From the NCBI RefSeq assembly GCF_005239225.2, contig NC_133292.1, forward strand, positions 6,978,985-7,042,984: a stretch of 64,000 nucleotides of DNA. The letters run 5' to 3'. A program made the translations under genes and the position numbers. The notes under the pieces are model-generated. The model had not been told where the DNA came from. It made no database searches and saw only the letters and a program-made list of their open reading frames with translations. Shown here one piece after another: positions 45,974 through 57,500 of this stretch. Positions within the stretch are counted from its first letter, which is position 1, and the number at the start of each line of letters is the position of its first letter. Source of the stretch: Populus alba. Taxonomy: Eukaryota; Streptophyta; Magnoliopsida; Malpighiales; Salicaceae.

Positions 45974-48354
45974 ATGGCAAGCGCAGAACCCGAACACGAG
46001 CACAGAGAAGATGAGGAAGCTCCGGCCGGAGAAGACGAAGACACCGGTGCTCAGGTTGCTCCGATCGTCAAGCTTGAAGAAGTTGCTGTCTCTACCGGTG
46101 AAGAAGATGAAGATGCGATCCTCGATCTGTAAGAAAATAAATCTATCACTTTCACCTTTTAAGTGTTTTGGTTAGTTTTTTTTTGTGATTTAAATGCGTT
46201 TTTTTTTTTTTTTTTTAAAAAAAAATTCAAGGAAATCGAAGCTTTATAGATTTGATAAGGACGGGAATCAGTGGAAAGAGAGAGGTGCTGGCACTGTCAA
46301 GTTATTGAAGCATAAAGAGTCTGGAAAAGTTCGTCTTGTTATGAGACAATCTAAGACTCTCAAGATCTGCGCCAATCATCTCGGTTTGTTCTCGTTCTTT
46401 TTCTTACTCTTTGTTTTTTTTTTTGTTGTGATTTTGCTAGGGTTTTAAACATGTTGTGCGTGTGTTTTTGTAGTGCTGCCGACTATGTCCGTGCAGGAGC
46501 ACGCAGGGAATGATAAGTCGTGTGTGTGGCACGCTACAGATTTCGCTGATGGTGAATTGAAGGATGAGTTGTTCTGCATTCGTTTCGCATCTGTTGAAAG
46601 TGAGCTATTATTAGTATATGTTAAGAACTTTTTAGCTAGCAATTTTTCTGATTGGAAGTGCTTTTATTTCATTTTTACTGGTCTTGGATCGTGGTTCTGT
46701 TTGAATTGATTCTGCGTTGCAAATGTTGCATGGTTGATTGCATCTGTTGCAATTCATGTCTGCTTGCATGATATTTCGGTGTTGCTATGTAGTTGTCTTT
46801 GAAATGGTTTTTTTGGAGGTGAGGCTTGCAAGTATTGATTGCAGTGGGGTCTTGAAACTGTGAATGCACTAGAGGGATTTTGATTTTCTTAGTGAGCAGG
46901 TGTGCTCTTTTGTTTGTTATATCGTATTTGGTTTTCAGTATATTCATTATAGGTGTAATTGAGTGGTAGTAGTAACAACTATCGTTGTAGTTGGTTGATA
47001 TAAACTAAAGGCTTTGGGGTCATAATTGCATTGCATCATCGTGCAACCCTGCTCTAAACAAAACCTGGTATTAATTTTATGCTTTTGCTTTTTTTGGTTT
47101 CTAGTTGGGGTAGGTTCTGTGTGCTCATGCATGCTGCACTGGTGCTAGAGATGTGCAACTCTCCTCTGAACATAACCTGGTATTAATTTTATGATTTACT
47201 TTTTGGGTTTCTAGTTAGGGTAGGTTCTATGTGTATTCATGCACGCGGCACTTCTGCTAGAGATGGTTAGGACTTGACATGTTTCTTATGTAACTTGGTT
47301 TTGAGTGTATGCTCTTTGTTTACTTGCTTTCAACTCAGGCAAAGTTTTGTGTGTACTAACACATGAAGCCTAAGATGGTTACGATGTAAAAGAATCTATG
47401 ACTGTTTTGAGCATGTTGTTAAATGCTGTAATCCGGTGAAGTAAGAGAAATATTGGAGATGGTTGCTGTCTATATCAACTAGCTCTAAATAAACGACTGA
47501 TGTGTGGAATTTGCACAGTCAGAACACATGAACACATGTCTTATTTCATTCACTATGAAATATGTTGTTCTATATTAGTGTCAACATCTTATGATGGAAT
47601 GAGTTGTCTCTACTCTATTAGCAAAAAAATCATTTACTGGTTAAGTGAGACGGGGAGAATAAGAATCTCAACTTCAATAGCAACTTTGTTGATTAACCTT
47701 GATTTTCTTAAACTGTTTTTTCCCACAAAAATCATCCTGTTCTCTTAGAAAAACCACATGCAAGTTGTGAGAACCCAAAATAGAAATTTTGGTAATGTTG
47801 CTATGGAAGTGTCCGTATCATTCAGTGGAACTTGAGTTTGAGTCGAGACCTTAATGCCATGAGCTAGTAAAATTTAACTATTATTTCCAGAAGCAAGTGT
47901 GGGCGGGAAGAGGGCATGTGTGTATTCAAATTGTAAGGACCTGAAGTTCATTTAATGGCGGGTCTCCATCGGATTGTGTTGTTGACTTTTACATAAGCAT
48001 GATGGATGTATGTATTTTTTGGGTAGACATAATATGTCTTGCTGTCTCTTTATTCTTTACATGTGACTGAAACACATGCATTATACTTATCTTCTTCCTC
48101 ATTGATTACTGATATTTGGTTTTTCCTCAGATTGCAAAACCTTTAGGGAAATGTTTCAAGAAGTTGCTGAATCCCAAGAGAGCAAAGAGGAAAATAATGA
48201 TGCAACTGTTGTTGCTGATGCATTGGAGAAGTTGAGTGTTGAAGGGAAGAAAACTGAGGAGAATGCTGGAGAAGAGGCACCTGCTGCAACCAAAAATGAG
48301 GAAACTAAGACTGACACGGATAAGAAAGGGGAGAAGCCTGCTCCCTCAACTTGA
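45974..48354 (+). CDS. RANBP1: Ran-binding protein 1 (RanBP1), 4 exons
   Basis: The spliced product has 218 residues, the usual size for plant RanBP1. RanBP1 binds Ran-GTP, assists RanGAP and thereby supports nuclear transport and spindle function (family knowledge). Exons are 45974-46128, 46232-46383, 46474-46599 and 48131-48354, all with GT-AG introns and consistent phase. An acidic Glu/Asp-rich N terminus is followed by the Ran-binding, PH-like domain (about residues 33-165), with [20 protein letters not shown] and LRM-like [16 protein letters not shown] segments. The C terminus is charged and has a leucine-rich [11 protein letters not shown] stretch that could be the export signal. Intron 3 is 1.5 kb and holds a 112-bp tandem duplication. 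KUP1 follows downstream, as in Arabidopsis. Confidence 0.95.
47041..47264 (+). repeat. 112-bp tandem duplication in RanBP1 intron 3
   Basis: Two head-to-tail copies, 47041-47152 and 47153-47264, each start GTGCAAC, contain ACCTGGTATTAATTTTATG and TTTCTAGTT(G/A)GGG, and end GCTAGAGAT. They differ by about a dozen substitutions and small gaps. Confidence 0.85.
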
Positions 48355-49789
48355 GGGTTGATTTGTTTGTTTTGCCATTCCCTTGGCAGTATGATGAGTT
48401 CAGTTGTCAACCATATTTCTTGTCCATTTTCTGGTTTTCTCATGCTCTAGAAATTTGTTGGACTTGGGCAAAGTATGGTTTGGGGTCTCTTCATTATGTG
48501 GTACGAGTCTGTTAGCATTTGGTCAAGCTTCGGATCGGTTGTGATTTTGCTGTCTGGGTATTGTCGAAGTTTCAGGTAGGTTTTTGTTTACATGATGTAA
48601 GTCGGCTGTGGTGCTCGGGGGTGCAGTTCGAATTAAGAGGAAAAAAAGGAACAAAACCTGTTACAGACAGTTTTACTGGGATATAATTCCTTGAACTGCT
48701 TGGGGTCTGAATTATTATCCTGTATTATGAGGATGATTTGTGTGCTACTATTGATCATTTTGTTGAAAGATTCATCTATCTAATTTCATTTGGCTAAGAT
48801 TCCATTAAAAGTCAGTTGAAGGAATTATTTATGTTAGCTCACTCCAGAATTGGAGGACTGGTGGTTTTTTATATAGAAATGAGTGGGATGCTTGTGGTAT
48901 GGGCGTGAATCTTTTGATTTCATTTTCTGCTTAGACATGCTACTGATGCATCTGCGCACAGAAAGAATATCACGCAATTGAGCGGCATTTTTGCCATGCG
49001 TTGTGAAACCCTAGGTCAAAGCAGCCATGCGAGCAACTGAACAAAACCTAGAGCTAGGCAATCTGATTTCATTTTTTTAATCCTCGGAAAGGAAGGTGGA
49101 CCCTGGCGTCTTGGAGGTTTATGTTGTGTTCAATTGCTCCGAGCTACAAACCACTAAATTTCTTGGGATTTGTTTTTTCATTTGGTGGTTGTGCTGGAGC
49201 CGCAAAACTACAAATTATAAACTATAAAACATACCTAATCAAATTGTCGAGCTTGCTCGGGTGGCTATGATCCCACTCCCAAGGATGAAGATGACAAACA
49301 TTTACTGATTTTATAGGTGGACTAATGAAGCGTTGCAATAACCACATTAAAAGGTAATTCCTTTTTTGTACTCTTTATCATCTATTTAACACTTCTTGCA
49401 ATATTATTTATCTGTATGAAAAAAATTCCAAACAAAATCTATTTTAAGTTTTTTTTTTTGAACAAGCTAAGCACTACATGCTAGTAAAAATATATTTTTC
49501 TCAAGATATTTTGCAATTGTCGTGTACAGCTCTACCATTACTCTGTTAAATAATTAGTTGGGACTCGACCGATCATTTCAAATGCACTCTTTAAACTGGG
49601 GTGTAAAAAATGACAAATATTCAGCACAGCAGTCCAAAAGTCGGCGGCTGGCGGCCTTGATTGCACCGATCCTTTTTTCCAACCAAACCCCCTTTCAAGT
49701 TAATTGCCTTGATTGTGCTGGGCTTCTCGTTATGGGGATCTGTCCCTCAAAAAAATTATACAGCTGAAAGGCAGAACAAGGTGTAAATC

Positions 49790-49925
49790 AAAATTCTTAA
49801 AAAAATTAATTTTTTTATATATTTTGAATTATTTTGATATATTGATCTTAAAAATAAATTTTTTAAAAATAAAAAATATTACTTTAATATATTTCAATAT
49901 AAAACATATTTTAAAAAACAATTAT
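49790..49925. repeat. AT-rich dispersed repeat, MITE-like
   Basis: The core reads ATTTTGATATATTGATCTTAAA and TACTTTAATATATTTCAATA, ending AAAAAACAATTATCC. It is the same family as 45236-45425; the left end is unclear. Confidence 0.5.
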
Positions 49926-52524
49926 CCTCGAACATGTTATTAATTGTTACATCGGGTAGAATCTGTCTGATCACTTTATCATTTAGACAAGCCTGCAAAT
50001 TAACGTGTCAGCATGGAAGCCATTTGCTGAGGACGTGAGGTGCCTGGCCATCCACTGAAGCACATTATTTATTTATTTATTTAAGTGGGAGCAATAATGC
50101 ATCTTTAACTTAATTTTTTCTGGTCATGAAAGCAACTAGAGGATAAGGTGTATTTTATTGAACACTTTAAATGAAAGTTTAAAAGAGAAAGAGATAGAAC
50201 TGAACTGAGCTACCAAGTTTGAATGGCCTAACATTGAATCAATTGGGACAGACGAGAGAGAAATAAATGTTCGATGTAGAAAGCTCACCTAACTGATTCC
50301 ATCTGGTTCTTTTCTCCTCCCTCTCCCAGGCTCCTCCTCCCTTAGTTTCAATTTGTGCCCTCCATCCCTCTATACAATGTACTAGCAATAATAAACATGG
50401 TACGGTTGGGAACCCCAATAATGCTGGAGAAAAAATAAAAATAAAAATCAAAGGGATTTGGTTGTTAAGGTTCTCGATAAGTTGATGTCTCAGCCTTCCT
50501 ATCATGCATCTTGTTAGCCGAAGTCATAAACAATTATTTTGGCCATAATGAGATGATATATAATTGTGTGGTTGGGACCAGTGATTTCGAGAGAAACAAA
50601 CAAGGTTGGATTTTGGTTGTTCAGACACACATGTCAATAGTTGTCAATAATATCAGCTTGTAGTCGAAATAAAAAACAATGATTTTGCCATATATGCAAG
50701 CTCTCGCGAGACTCAGAACACATGACAAGCTTCCCAAAAGGCTAGTGTCAATAAAGGATGACGACACCGGAGGGGGGGGGGGGAGAGCTTAAAATGAGTT
50801 AACATCATATCTCAGCATCTCATTTGGTTGTAGCAAGAAATCTACATCAATCACAACTTGCATACTGTAAGTTGCTTCAATAATAAGTGAAAGAATCAAA
50901 CTTGGGAGGCTATTAATAAAGCATGAACACCATCTTTATTGTTTCTTGCTGAGCTCATAGCGACCAATCTCAACTTTAAGATAACTTTTCTTTTATTTTT
51001 TTTACTACTTGGTGTTTTGCTTGCTAGGAATGAGAATATGTGGAGGGAAATATCAACTTTTTTTATTTATATATTTGGCGAACACTCTTTTAGCCTGAGC
51101 ACAAGGATTTGGACGAACACAGGTGAATTCCAGGGATAAAGATAGCACGTAAGGTTTCTTTACAGCCTTCTTTTTGTACATCAATTCCTTTAAAGGCTTA
51201 CAGTAGCTGAATGGACCCAAAATATGGGAAAGAAACAAGGACACTTCTGGAAACAGCGAAGGTCTTATGGTCCTACCGTTTGATCAATGATCACCCTTTT
51301 TTCAGCCACGAACAGGAAGCCAAGGCCACGAGGACAGCTGATGATAAATATCCCAGAAACTTTCAGCGAAGAAAAAGAAAACCAACAAAGATAGGTACTT
51401 CTAGGATATACCATTTTCGATCCCTGGATGTGACGGTGATTTTCTTGTTTGTAAAGAAGAAAGCACGAAAGAAAAACTGATCTGTACTGCGAAACAACCA
51501 CTAAAGTCTAAACGAAACCCTAAATTTCAGCCAAAGCCATTGGCTAAGTGCCGTTTGGAGATTGAAGATCCCTAGCTATCATGCATGTAAGCTTAGACAC
51601 CCTCAAGTATATATTGGGGGTGTACCCTATCTTATTGATCCTTAGTGTGTGTTAAAAAATCCTGTAACTTTGTTCCTTTAAATAAAAATCAATTTCTGTG
51701 TTTACAATCTTGTAAGAATTATATGTCCATTTCAAACCAAACACATGTATTATACCTTTCGTAGAAGACAGACGAGGATTGAAGTACATATCACTAAAGC
51801 ACCACTGATTGGCAGCTAATCAGAGACATGTCTTTGGTGCACACGCGTCAGAGATAATATTTATGATTCTTTCTCGTCACGGGAGATGGGACAGGCCTTC
51901 CCTTGAATGGCTGTTTTTATGCATGCAAGTTCACTGTATCTAGGATAGAATAGCTGAAACCTTTATGCACTCATGAAAATAAATTAAATCATATCAAAGA
52001 GGGCTATAAGAAAAGAAAGACAAATTTAATAGTGAAAGCTAATTATTTTCAAAAATCATATAAAATAAGCTTTTAACTTGTCTAAATATAGAAGTTTAGT
52101 GAGAGGAAAATTGTAAGATATACTTGATATATTAAAAAAGAGAAAAAAAGAGAAAAAGGGAAAGGAAAATCAATGGGAGATACCAGCTTTATTCCTAGAA
52201 AATATATTTATTTAACAGGAATAAAAAATATATTCTTAGAAAACTTATTTTGGCTAACTGAATTAGATAAACATGTATATAATCCAAACTCTTTAGACTG
52301 TGCATTTGAAAAAAGTTGAAGATATTGATCACGAATTATATTAAAGCTTAAAATTATATAAAAATTAGAAATTTAAGGACCAAAATGTACAAATAATATA
52401 TAACAGGTGGCAAGTATGGTACTGCCATGCTGTGGGACCCTGCCATCCCCAGTTCCATTAGTACTCGTGTCGTGCCAAAGTGGGCAACTTTACTTTTCCA
52501 CTGGTCTGCGTACGTGTCTCTTAA

Positions 52525-52690
52525 TCAGTGTTTGGAATCCTATTGAAACTGTATTTCTAAAAACATTTAAATGTTTTTTTTAAATTTTATTTTTAAAATT
52601 TTTAAAATGTAAAAAATATTTTTTAAAATAAAAAATATTCTTTTCATATATTAAAAAATAAAATTAAATCACAATTATTACTAAACTCCT
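52525..52690. repeat. AT-rich dispersed repeat, MITE-like
   Basis: It starts CAGTGTTTGGAATCCTATTG and ends CAATTATTACTAAACTCC. The GTGTTTGG start and ATTACTA...AAC end agree with the copy at 53268-53492. Confidence 0.5.
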
Positions 52691-53267
52691 AAACATCATT
52701 TTAATATTAATATGATACATGACATTATTTGAAAATATTTTTTAATTATTATGTTTGAAATTATTTGAAATTTTTTGTTAATTATTATGTTTTTTGTATT
52801 TTTTAATTTTTAATAAAAATATTAATTTAATATTTTTTAAATAAAAAATATTTTAAATAAGAAACTGGATCACTAGTCGCATATTTAACGACCCACAACC
52901 TAACCCTAGTCTGTTTAATCAGGTACTGATGGCATTTAATCGGGTCCATGTTAGGCTATAGGCTAGCTTGGCTTGGACTGATTATTCAATACATAAGGTC
53001 TGCATGCCAATTGACAAGCAGATTAGTACGAAAACGTTTTACCTAATTACTTCCTTTCCAGCTGGGTTAGTGATCAGGCTTGGGTCCAAACTTAGATTAT
53101 GCCAAACAGATCACCACAGGGTGACGGAGATCGTGACCCTTTTTTCGTCCTACCACCTTGGCTTTTACCTCATTTTGCAACGGGATACTTTTCTTGGCTT
53201 TTTATTATTTCAGAAACTAAGTCACATTTTAAAATAATTCTTTGATGCAAAATTTGTTATTTTAAGA

Positions 53268-53492
53268 AACTTTGGGTTTGTTTGTTTTTATATTTTAAAA
53301 ATATTTTTTAAAATTTTTATTTTTATTTTTATTTTTATTTTTTTGTTTAAAATTAATAATTTTTGTGTTTTTTGATTATTTTAATATCATATAAAAATAA
53401 TTTTTAAAAATTAAAAAAATATGTTATTTTGATGTATTTTCGAGCAAAAAATCACTTTAAAAACACAATTATTACTACATTTCCAAACACTT
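53268..53492. repeat. AT-rich dispersed repeat, MITE-like (best preserved)
   Basis: It starts TTGGGTTTGTTTG and ends AATTATTACTACATTTCCAAACAC. The ends are partly complementary (GTTTGG/CCAAAC), as expected of a miniature inverted-repeat element. The interior is almost pure A/T, without coding capacity. Confidence 0.55.
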
Positions 53493-53676
53493 CTTTATTC
53501 TTTTTTAAGGTACAAGGGCACGTTAAAAGTGTGGTAAATATTATTTTTAAAAGTGTTTTTTTATTTACAAACTTATCAAAATAATGCTTTTTGATATTAT
53601 TTTTTAAAATTTATTTTTGATATTAATATATTAAAATAATAAAAAAACATAAAATATTTAATTAAAAATTAAAAAT

Positions 53677-53930
53677 TAAATTTAAACGAGTAGACCGCAA
53701 TACCAAAAATCACCTCACTTACCAAAAGACATGCAAATAGTTTTAATGTAAAATTAAAAAAATCACCTCACTTATTAAGGATTAAAAAAAACTGATCTTT
53801 CTTAAAAAAATTAAATTTAAACGAGTAGACCGCAATACCAAAAGACATGCAAATAATTTTAATGTAAAATTAAAAAAATCACCTCACTTATTAAGGATTA
53901 AAAAAAAACTAATCTTTCTTAAAAAAAAAA
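53677..53930. repeat. 135-bp tandem duplication with an internal 17-bp deletion
   Basis: The segment with AAACGAGTAGACCGCAATACC recurs 135 bp downstream (anchors at 53686 and 53821), each followed by AAAAGACATGCAAATA and ATCACCTCACTTATTAAGG. The first copy has an extra 17-bp segment between two TACCAAAA repeats, which the second copy has lost by apparent slippage. Confidence 0.85.
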
Positions 53931-54421
53931 AAAAAAGCGATCTCATTTATTAAAAATAGAATGTTCCCGCAAAACCTTAATCTCTTCTTTTCATGCAGAA
54001 AAGTGGAATTGAAAACGAAAGGGATAATGTTCTCAATTCTCTCCTCACCAATTTGTTTTAAAAAAAACGGAAAATGTTCTTAAAGTTCACTTTCCAAACG
54101 GTCAGTTCTTTAATTGAATAAGATATTTTCCGTTCCTTCCTCAATCCCCATCCCCAATGTGTAACCTTTTATTTTCTTGACATTCACAGTAAGGTAACCC
54201 CCACCCAATGACAGTAGCCATTGGGCCAGAGCAAAAGAGTTCCAGAGAATACAACACCCCTTCAAGACTGCAACTGCCAATATATTTATTATATATCTTT
54301 TGTTAAACTTTTTGTTAGATTGTTTACTTGTATAATTCTACGAGTTTCAAGGCTTTATTTACATAAATTGTTTTTTTAAAAAACAAAATTTTAGAGACTA
54401 GAGAGGGACAAAGAGCATTGA

Positions 54422-54598
54422 ATGCATTTTGCAACCTCTTTGGTGCACACGCATCACTTGCCTCTTCACTACTTGCTGCTGCCTCTCTTCCTACATTCTC
54501 TCTTCTCTCTCTTTATATTCTCCTTTACAGCTTTTCACCCTCCAAGTTCCAATCTTTTTGGCCATCTCTCTCGCTCACTCGGAGTCAAAAAGCCATGA
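54422..54598 (+). CDS. Upstream ORF overlapping the KUP1 start (58 codons)
   Basis: An ATG at 54422 opens a 58-codon frame rich in Leu, Phe, Ser and His that ends at TGA 54596-54598. This stop overlaps the KUP1 ATG (54595-54597) in the tetranucleotide ATGA. It is the only other ATG between 54422 and the KUP1 start. If the transcript begins upstream of it, for example after the TATAAT near 54331, scanning ribosomes would meet this uORF first and KUP1 would need reinitiation or leaky scanning. Transcription start is not known from sequence, and conservation is untested. Confidence 0.4.
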   Translation: MHFATSLVHTHHLPLHYLLLPLFLHSLFSLFIFSFTAFHPPSSNLFGHLSRSLGVKKP

Positions 54599-57500
54599 AC
54601 CCACCAGCAGAATTTGTGGAGCAAGGGATATCTCCACAGGTACTCCGCAACTGACCATGATTTTTTTATTGCAGTTTTTCAGTTTCATATGCTGTGGAGT
54701 TTGTGTTGAATGGGGTTGTGAATGCTGTCACTGACGGAAGCTTTCAAGAAATCTTAGTTCAATGTTTGTTTGTAAGACTAAAGATGGTTTCTTTTTTAAA
54801 AAACTTCTGATGTGTAATAATGAATTGGCGGGGTTTTCTGTTTCTTGTTCCTTTGCAGAAGATTTTGTATCTTTTTAGTATTTGATGATGATAGTGAATT
54901 TCATGAGCAAGTTTCACAGTGATGGTGACGCATGCAATTCATTGGTAGATTCTGCTTCTCTAACCAGCCCCTGTGCATTTAATTCTTAAATGTTGGATGG
55001 ATTTAAGAAGATTGCACCCATGTTTTTTTTTCAAATTTTGCTTTCATGTCTACTTGGGTCAGATAGGTTCATTTGAAAGGTGAAAAAAATATATGGCATA
55101 ATTTAGAGCTTTTACCACTGTTATTCTTCAGGCATATTTGTCATAAGCTGTGGCATATTTTGTAGAATTGAGAATAGGTATTAGAGAATAATATAAATTA
55201 GTTTTTGAAATTTTATTTAATAGTTTAAATTTTTGGGTTAAATTAGTTCTTTGACATGATATCAAAGCCTTGATGACCAAGCGATCACAAGTTTGAATTT
55301 TCACTATTTCTATTTATTTGATAAAAATTAAGCATAAAGTAATGTGGATCTGTGTAAGTTTCAAGCCCAAAAAAAGTTTTCATTTTAAGGAATGTGCTAG
55401 AGAATAATATAAATTATTTTTTAAAATTTTATTTAAAAACTTAAGCTTTTAAATTGAATTAATTATAAAGCGTTGAACCTCAAAAGACTGCAAACAGGCT
55501 TGAATAGTGCTGCTCATTTCTAGCTCAAAATAGGGTCATCAACCTTTTGCATTTTCTGCATATAAAGATAATTTTACCTTATAATGTTGGTTGTCCTAAA
55601 TTTTTCTTTCATATGCATCATGAATTTATTAGTTTACTCTATTATGAATCAGAATGTAAAGAGGGCATCCTGCATGAGCGTGATCACATTGGCTTACCAA
55701 AGTCTTGGAGTGGTTTACGGTGATCTTAGCACATCCCCTCTCTACGTTTACAAGACCACTTTCTCTGGGAAGTTGAGCCTTCATGAGGATGACGAGGAAA
55801 TTTATGGAGTGCTCTCTTTTATCTTTTGGACATTTACTCTCATCGCTCTTGTCAAATACATATTCTTTGTCATGTCAGCTGATGACAACGGTGAAGGTAG
55901 CGCTTTCTCATTTCCTCAACTGCTTACTAATGGCCTGTCGTACACAACCTTATCAAAATTGTGACAAAAGAATTATTTAGGATAAGAACAAACGATTTGT
56001 ATCCTATTCTGAATATGATGAGAACTCAGAGAAATATGTATGCATAAATCATTGCCCGGGCTTAGCCCCAGTTTTATTCCACTGCAATTACCGAGAAGCA
56101 GACTTGTCACTCTGTGAAAAACCTGCCCAAAGAAATTTCCCCTGCATTCTTATCCCTCTCCCTTTTTCTTCTGAAAATGGGAAGCTTGGACTAGGCTAAG
56201 CACCACCCTTTAGCACACAGCAGCATTCTAAATGTTGAAACTGTAGCAGTTGTGCACAACTCAGTTAGAGTTTTCATTCTGAATACCAGACACATCCATC
56301 TATGGAAAAACCATGTACTAGTTCCCATAGAACTTATTAATTTGAAGCTCAATGGCTGCAGATTTGGACAAGGGAGAAAGACAGCTTATTGATGCCAGCT
56401 TTTCACCTATTGTGCAGGTGGCACCTTTGCATTGTACTCTCTTCTTTGCCGACATGCGAAACTCAGCATTTTACCAAATCAACAAGCTACAGATGAAAAG
56501 TTGTCTACCTATGCAACAGAAGCATCTGCAGACACATGGCAGAGTTCTGCTCTGAAGTCATTTTTAGAGAAGCATCCAAGATTTCACAAAATGCTGTTGA
56601 TCTTTGTTCTTTTGGGGACGTGTATGGCAATTGGTGATGGCGTACTCACCCCTACAATATCAGGTAGCGGGATTCAACGTAACCACTCCTTTTTGCTTAG
56701 AGCATAAGTACCCAAGGAACACTCATACTGATTGGCTGTTGACAGTCGTATTAGGCTAAATTTTATTATGATGTCCACTGAAAGGGGAAAAATTTTCTTC
56801 CAATGTCATGGAACATATAATCTATAACATTTTCCTTATTGTGGCGAAAATGCAGTACATATTAAATTGGAATACTTAGGGATGGTGAATTTGATGGCAG
56901 TTGATATTTTTCTTGCCAGAACAAGATGAAGTAGGTATAGAAAAGGTGCCTTTCTTTTTTGTATAGAATTAAGAATGCTGATGGCAGTGTGACTTAATAA
57001 TAGTTTTATGTCCATGTATAACTTGGATGTCAAATCTGAAACGCAATGACATTAGGATATGCTCCTTTTCTCTCTGGATATTTTTCCCTCCTTTTGAAAC
57101 TCTGAATCTTAGTCTGATTTATAGAATAGATCCTATTCGTACTGAGCTTTGCATACCTCTGCCTTTCAGTCCTTTCAGCAGTTTCGGGGGTCAAAGTTAA
57201 AATCACTGGACTCCATGAGAGTAAGTCCAAATTCATTCATCACTGTCTAGAAATATATTACTGCTTAAAGGCCATCTTTGTGAGATAAACTTATATTTGA
57301 TGTTTCTGTGTACCTTCAGATTACATAGTTATAATCTCGTGTGTCATACTGGTGGGGCTTTTTTCTCTTCAGCATCATGGAACAAACAGAGTTGCTTTCT
57401 TGTTTGCTCCTATTGTCACGGCATGGCTTCTGTGTATTAGTAGCATTGGAATATACAACATATTCCGGTGGAATCGACATGTATTTTGTGCGATTTCTCC

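Larger units (their letters stand above)
48355..54330. other. Intergenic DNA between RanBP1 and KUP1
   Basis: The first 400 bases are the probable RanBP1 3' UTR. No further gene is supported: open frames are short and lack family features. Dispersed AT-rich repeats are at 49790-49925, 52525-52690 and 53268-53492, weaker ones near 52715-52870 and 53510-53690, and a 135-bp duplication at 53677-53930. Confidence 0.65.

Noticed and set aside
51211..51480. 89-codon open frame with an antisense partner
   Set aside because: Lys/Arg-rich low-complexity text, no family match and no gene context.
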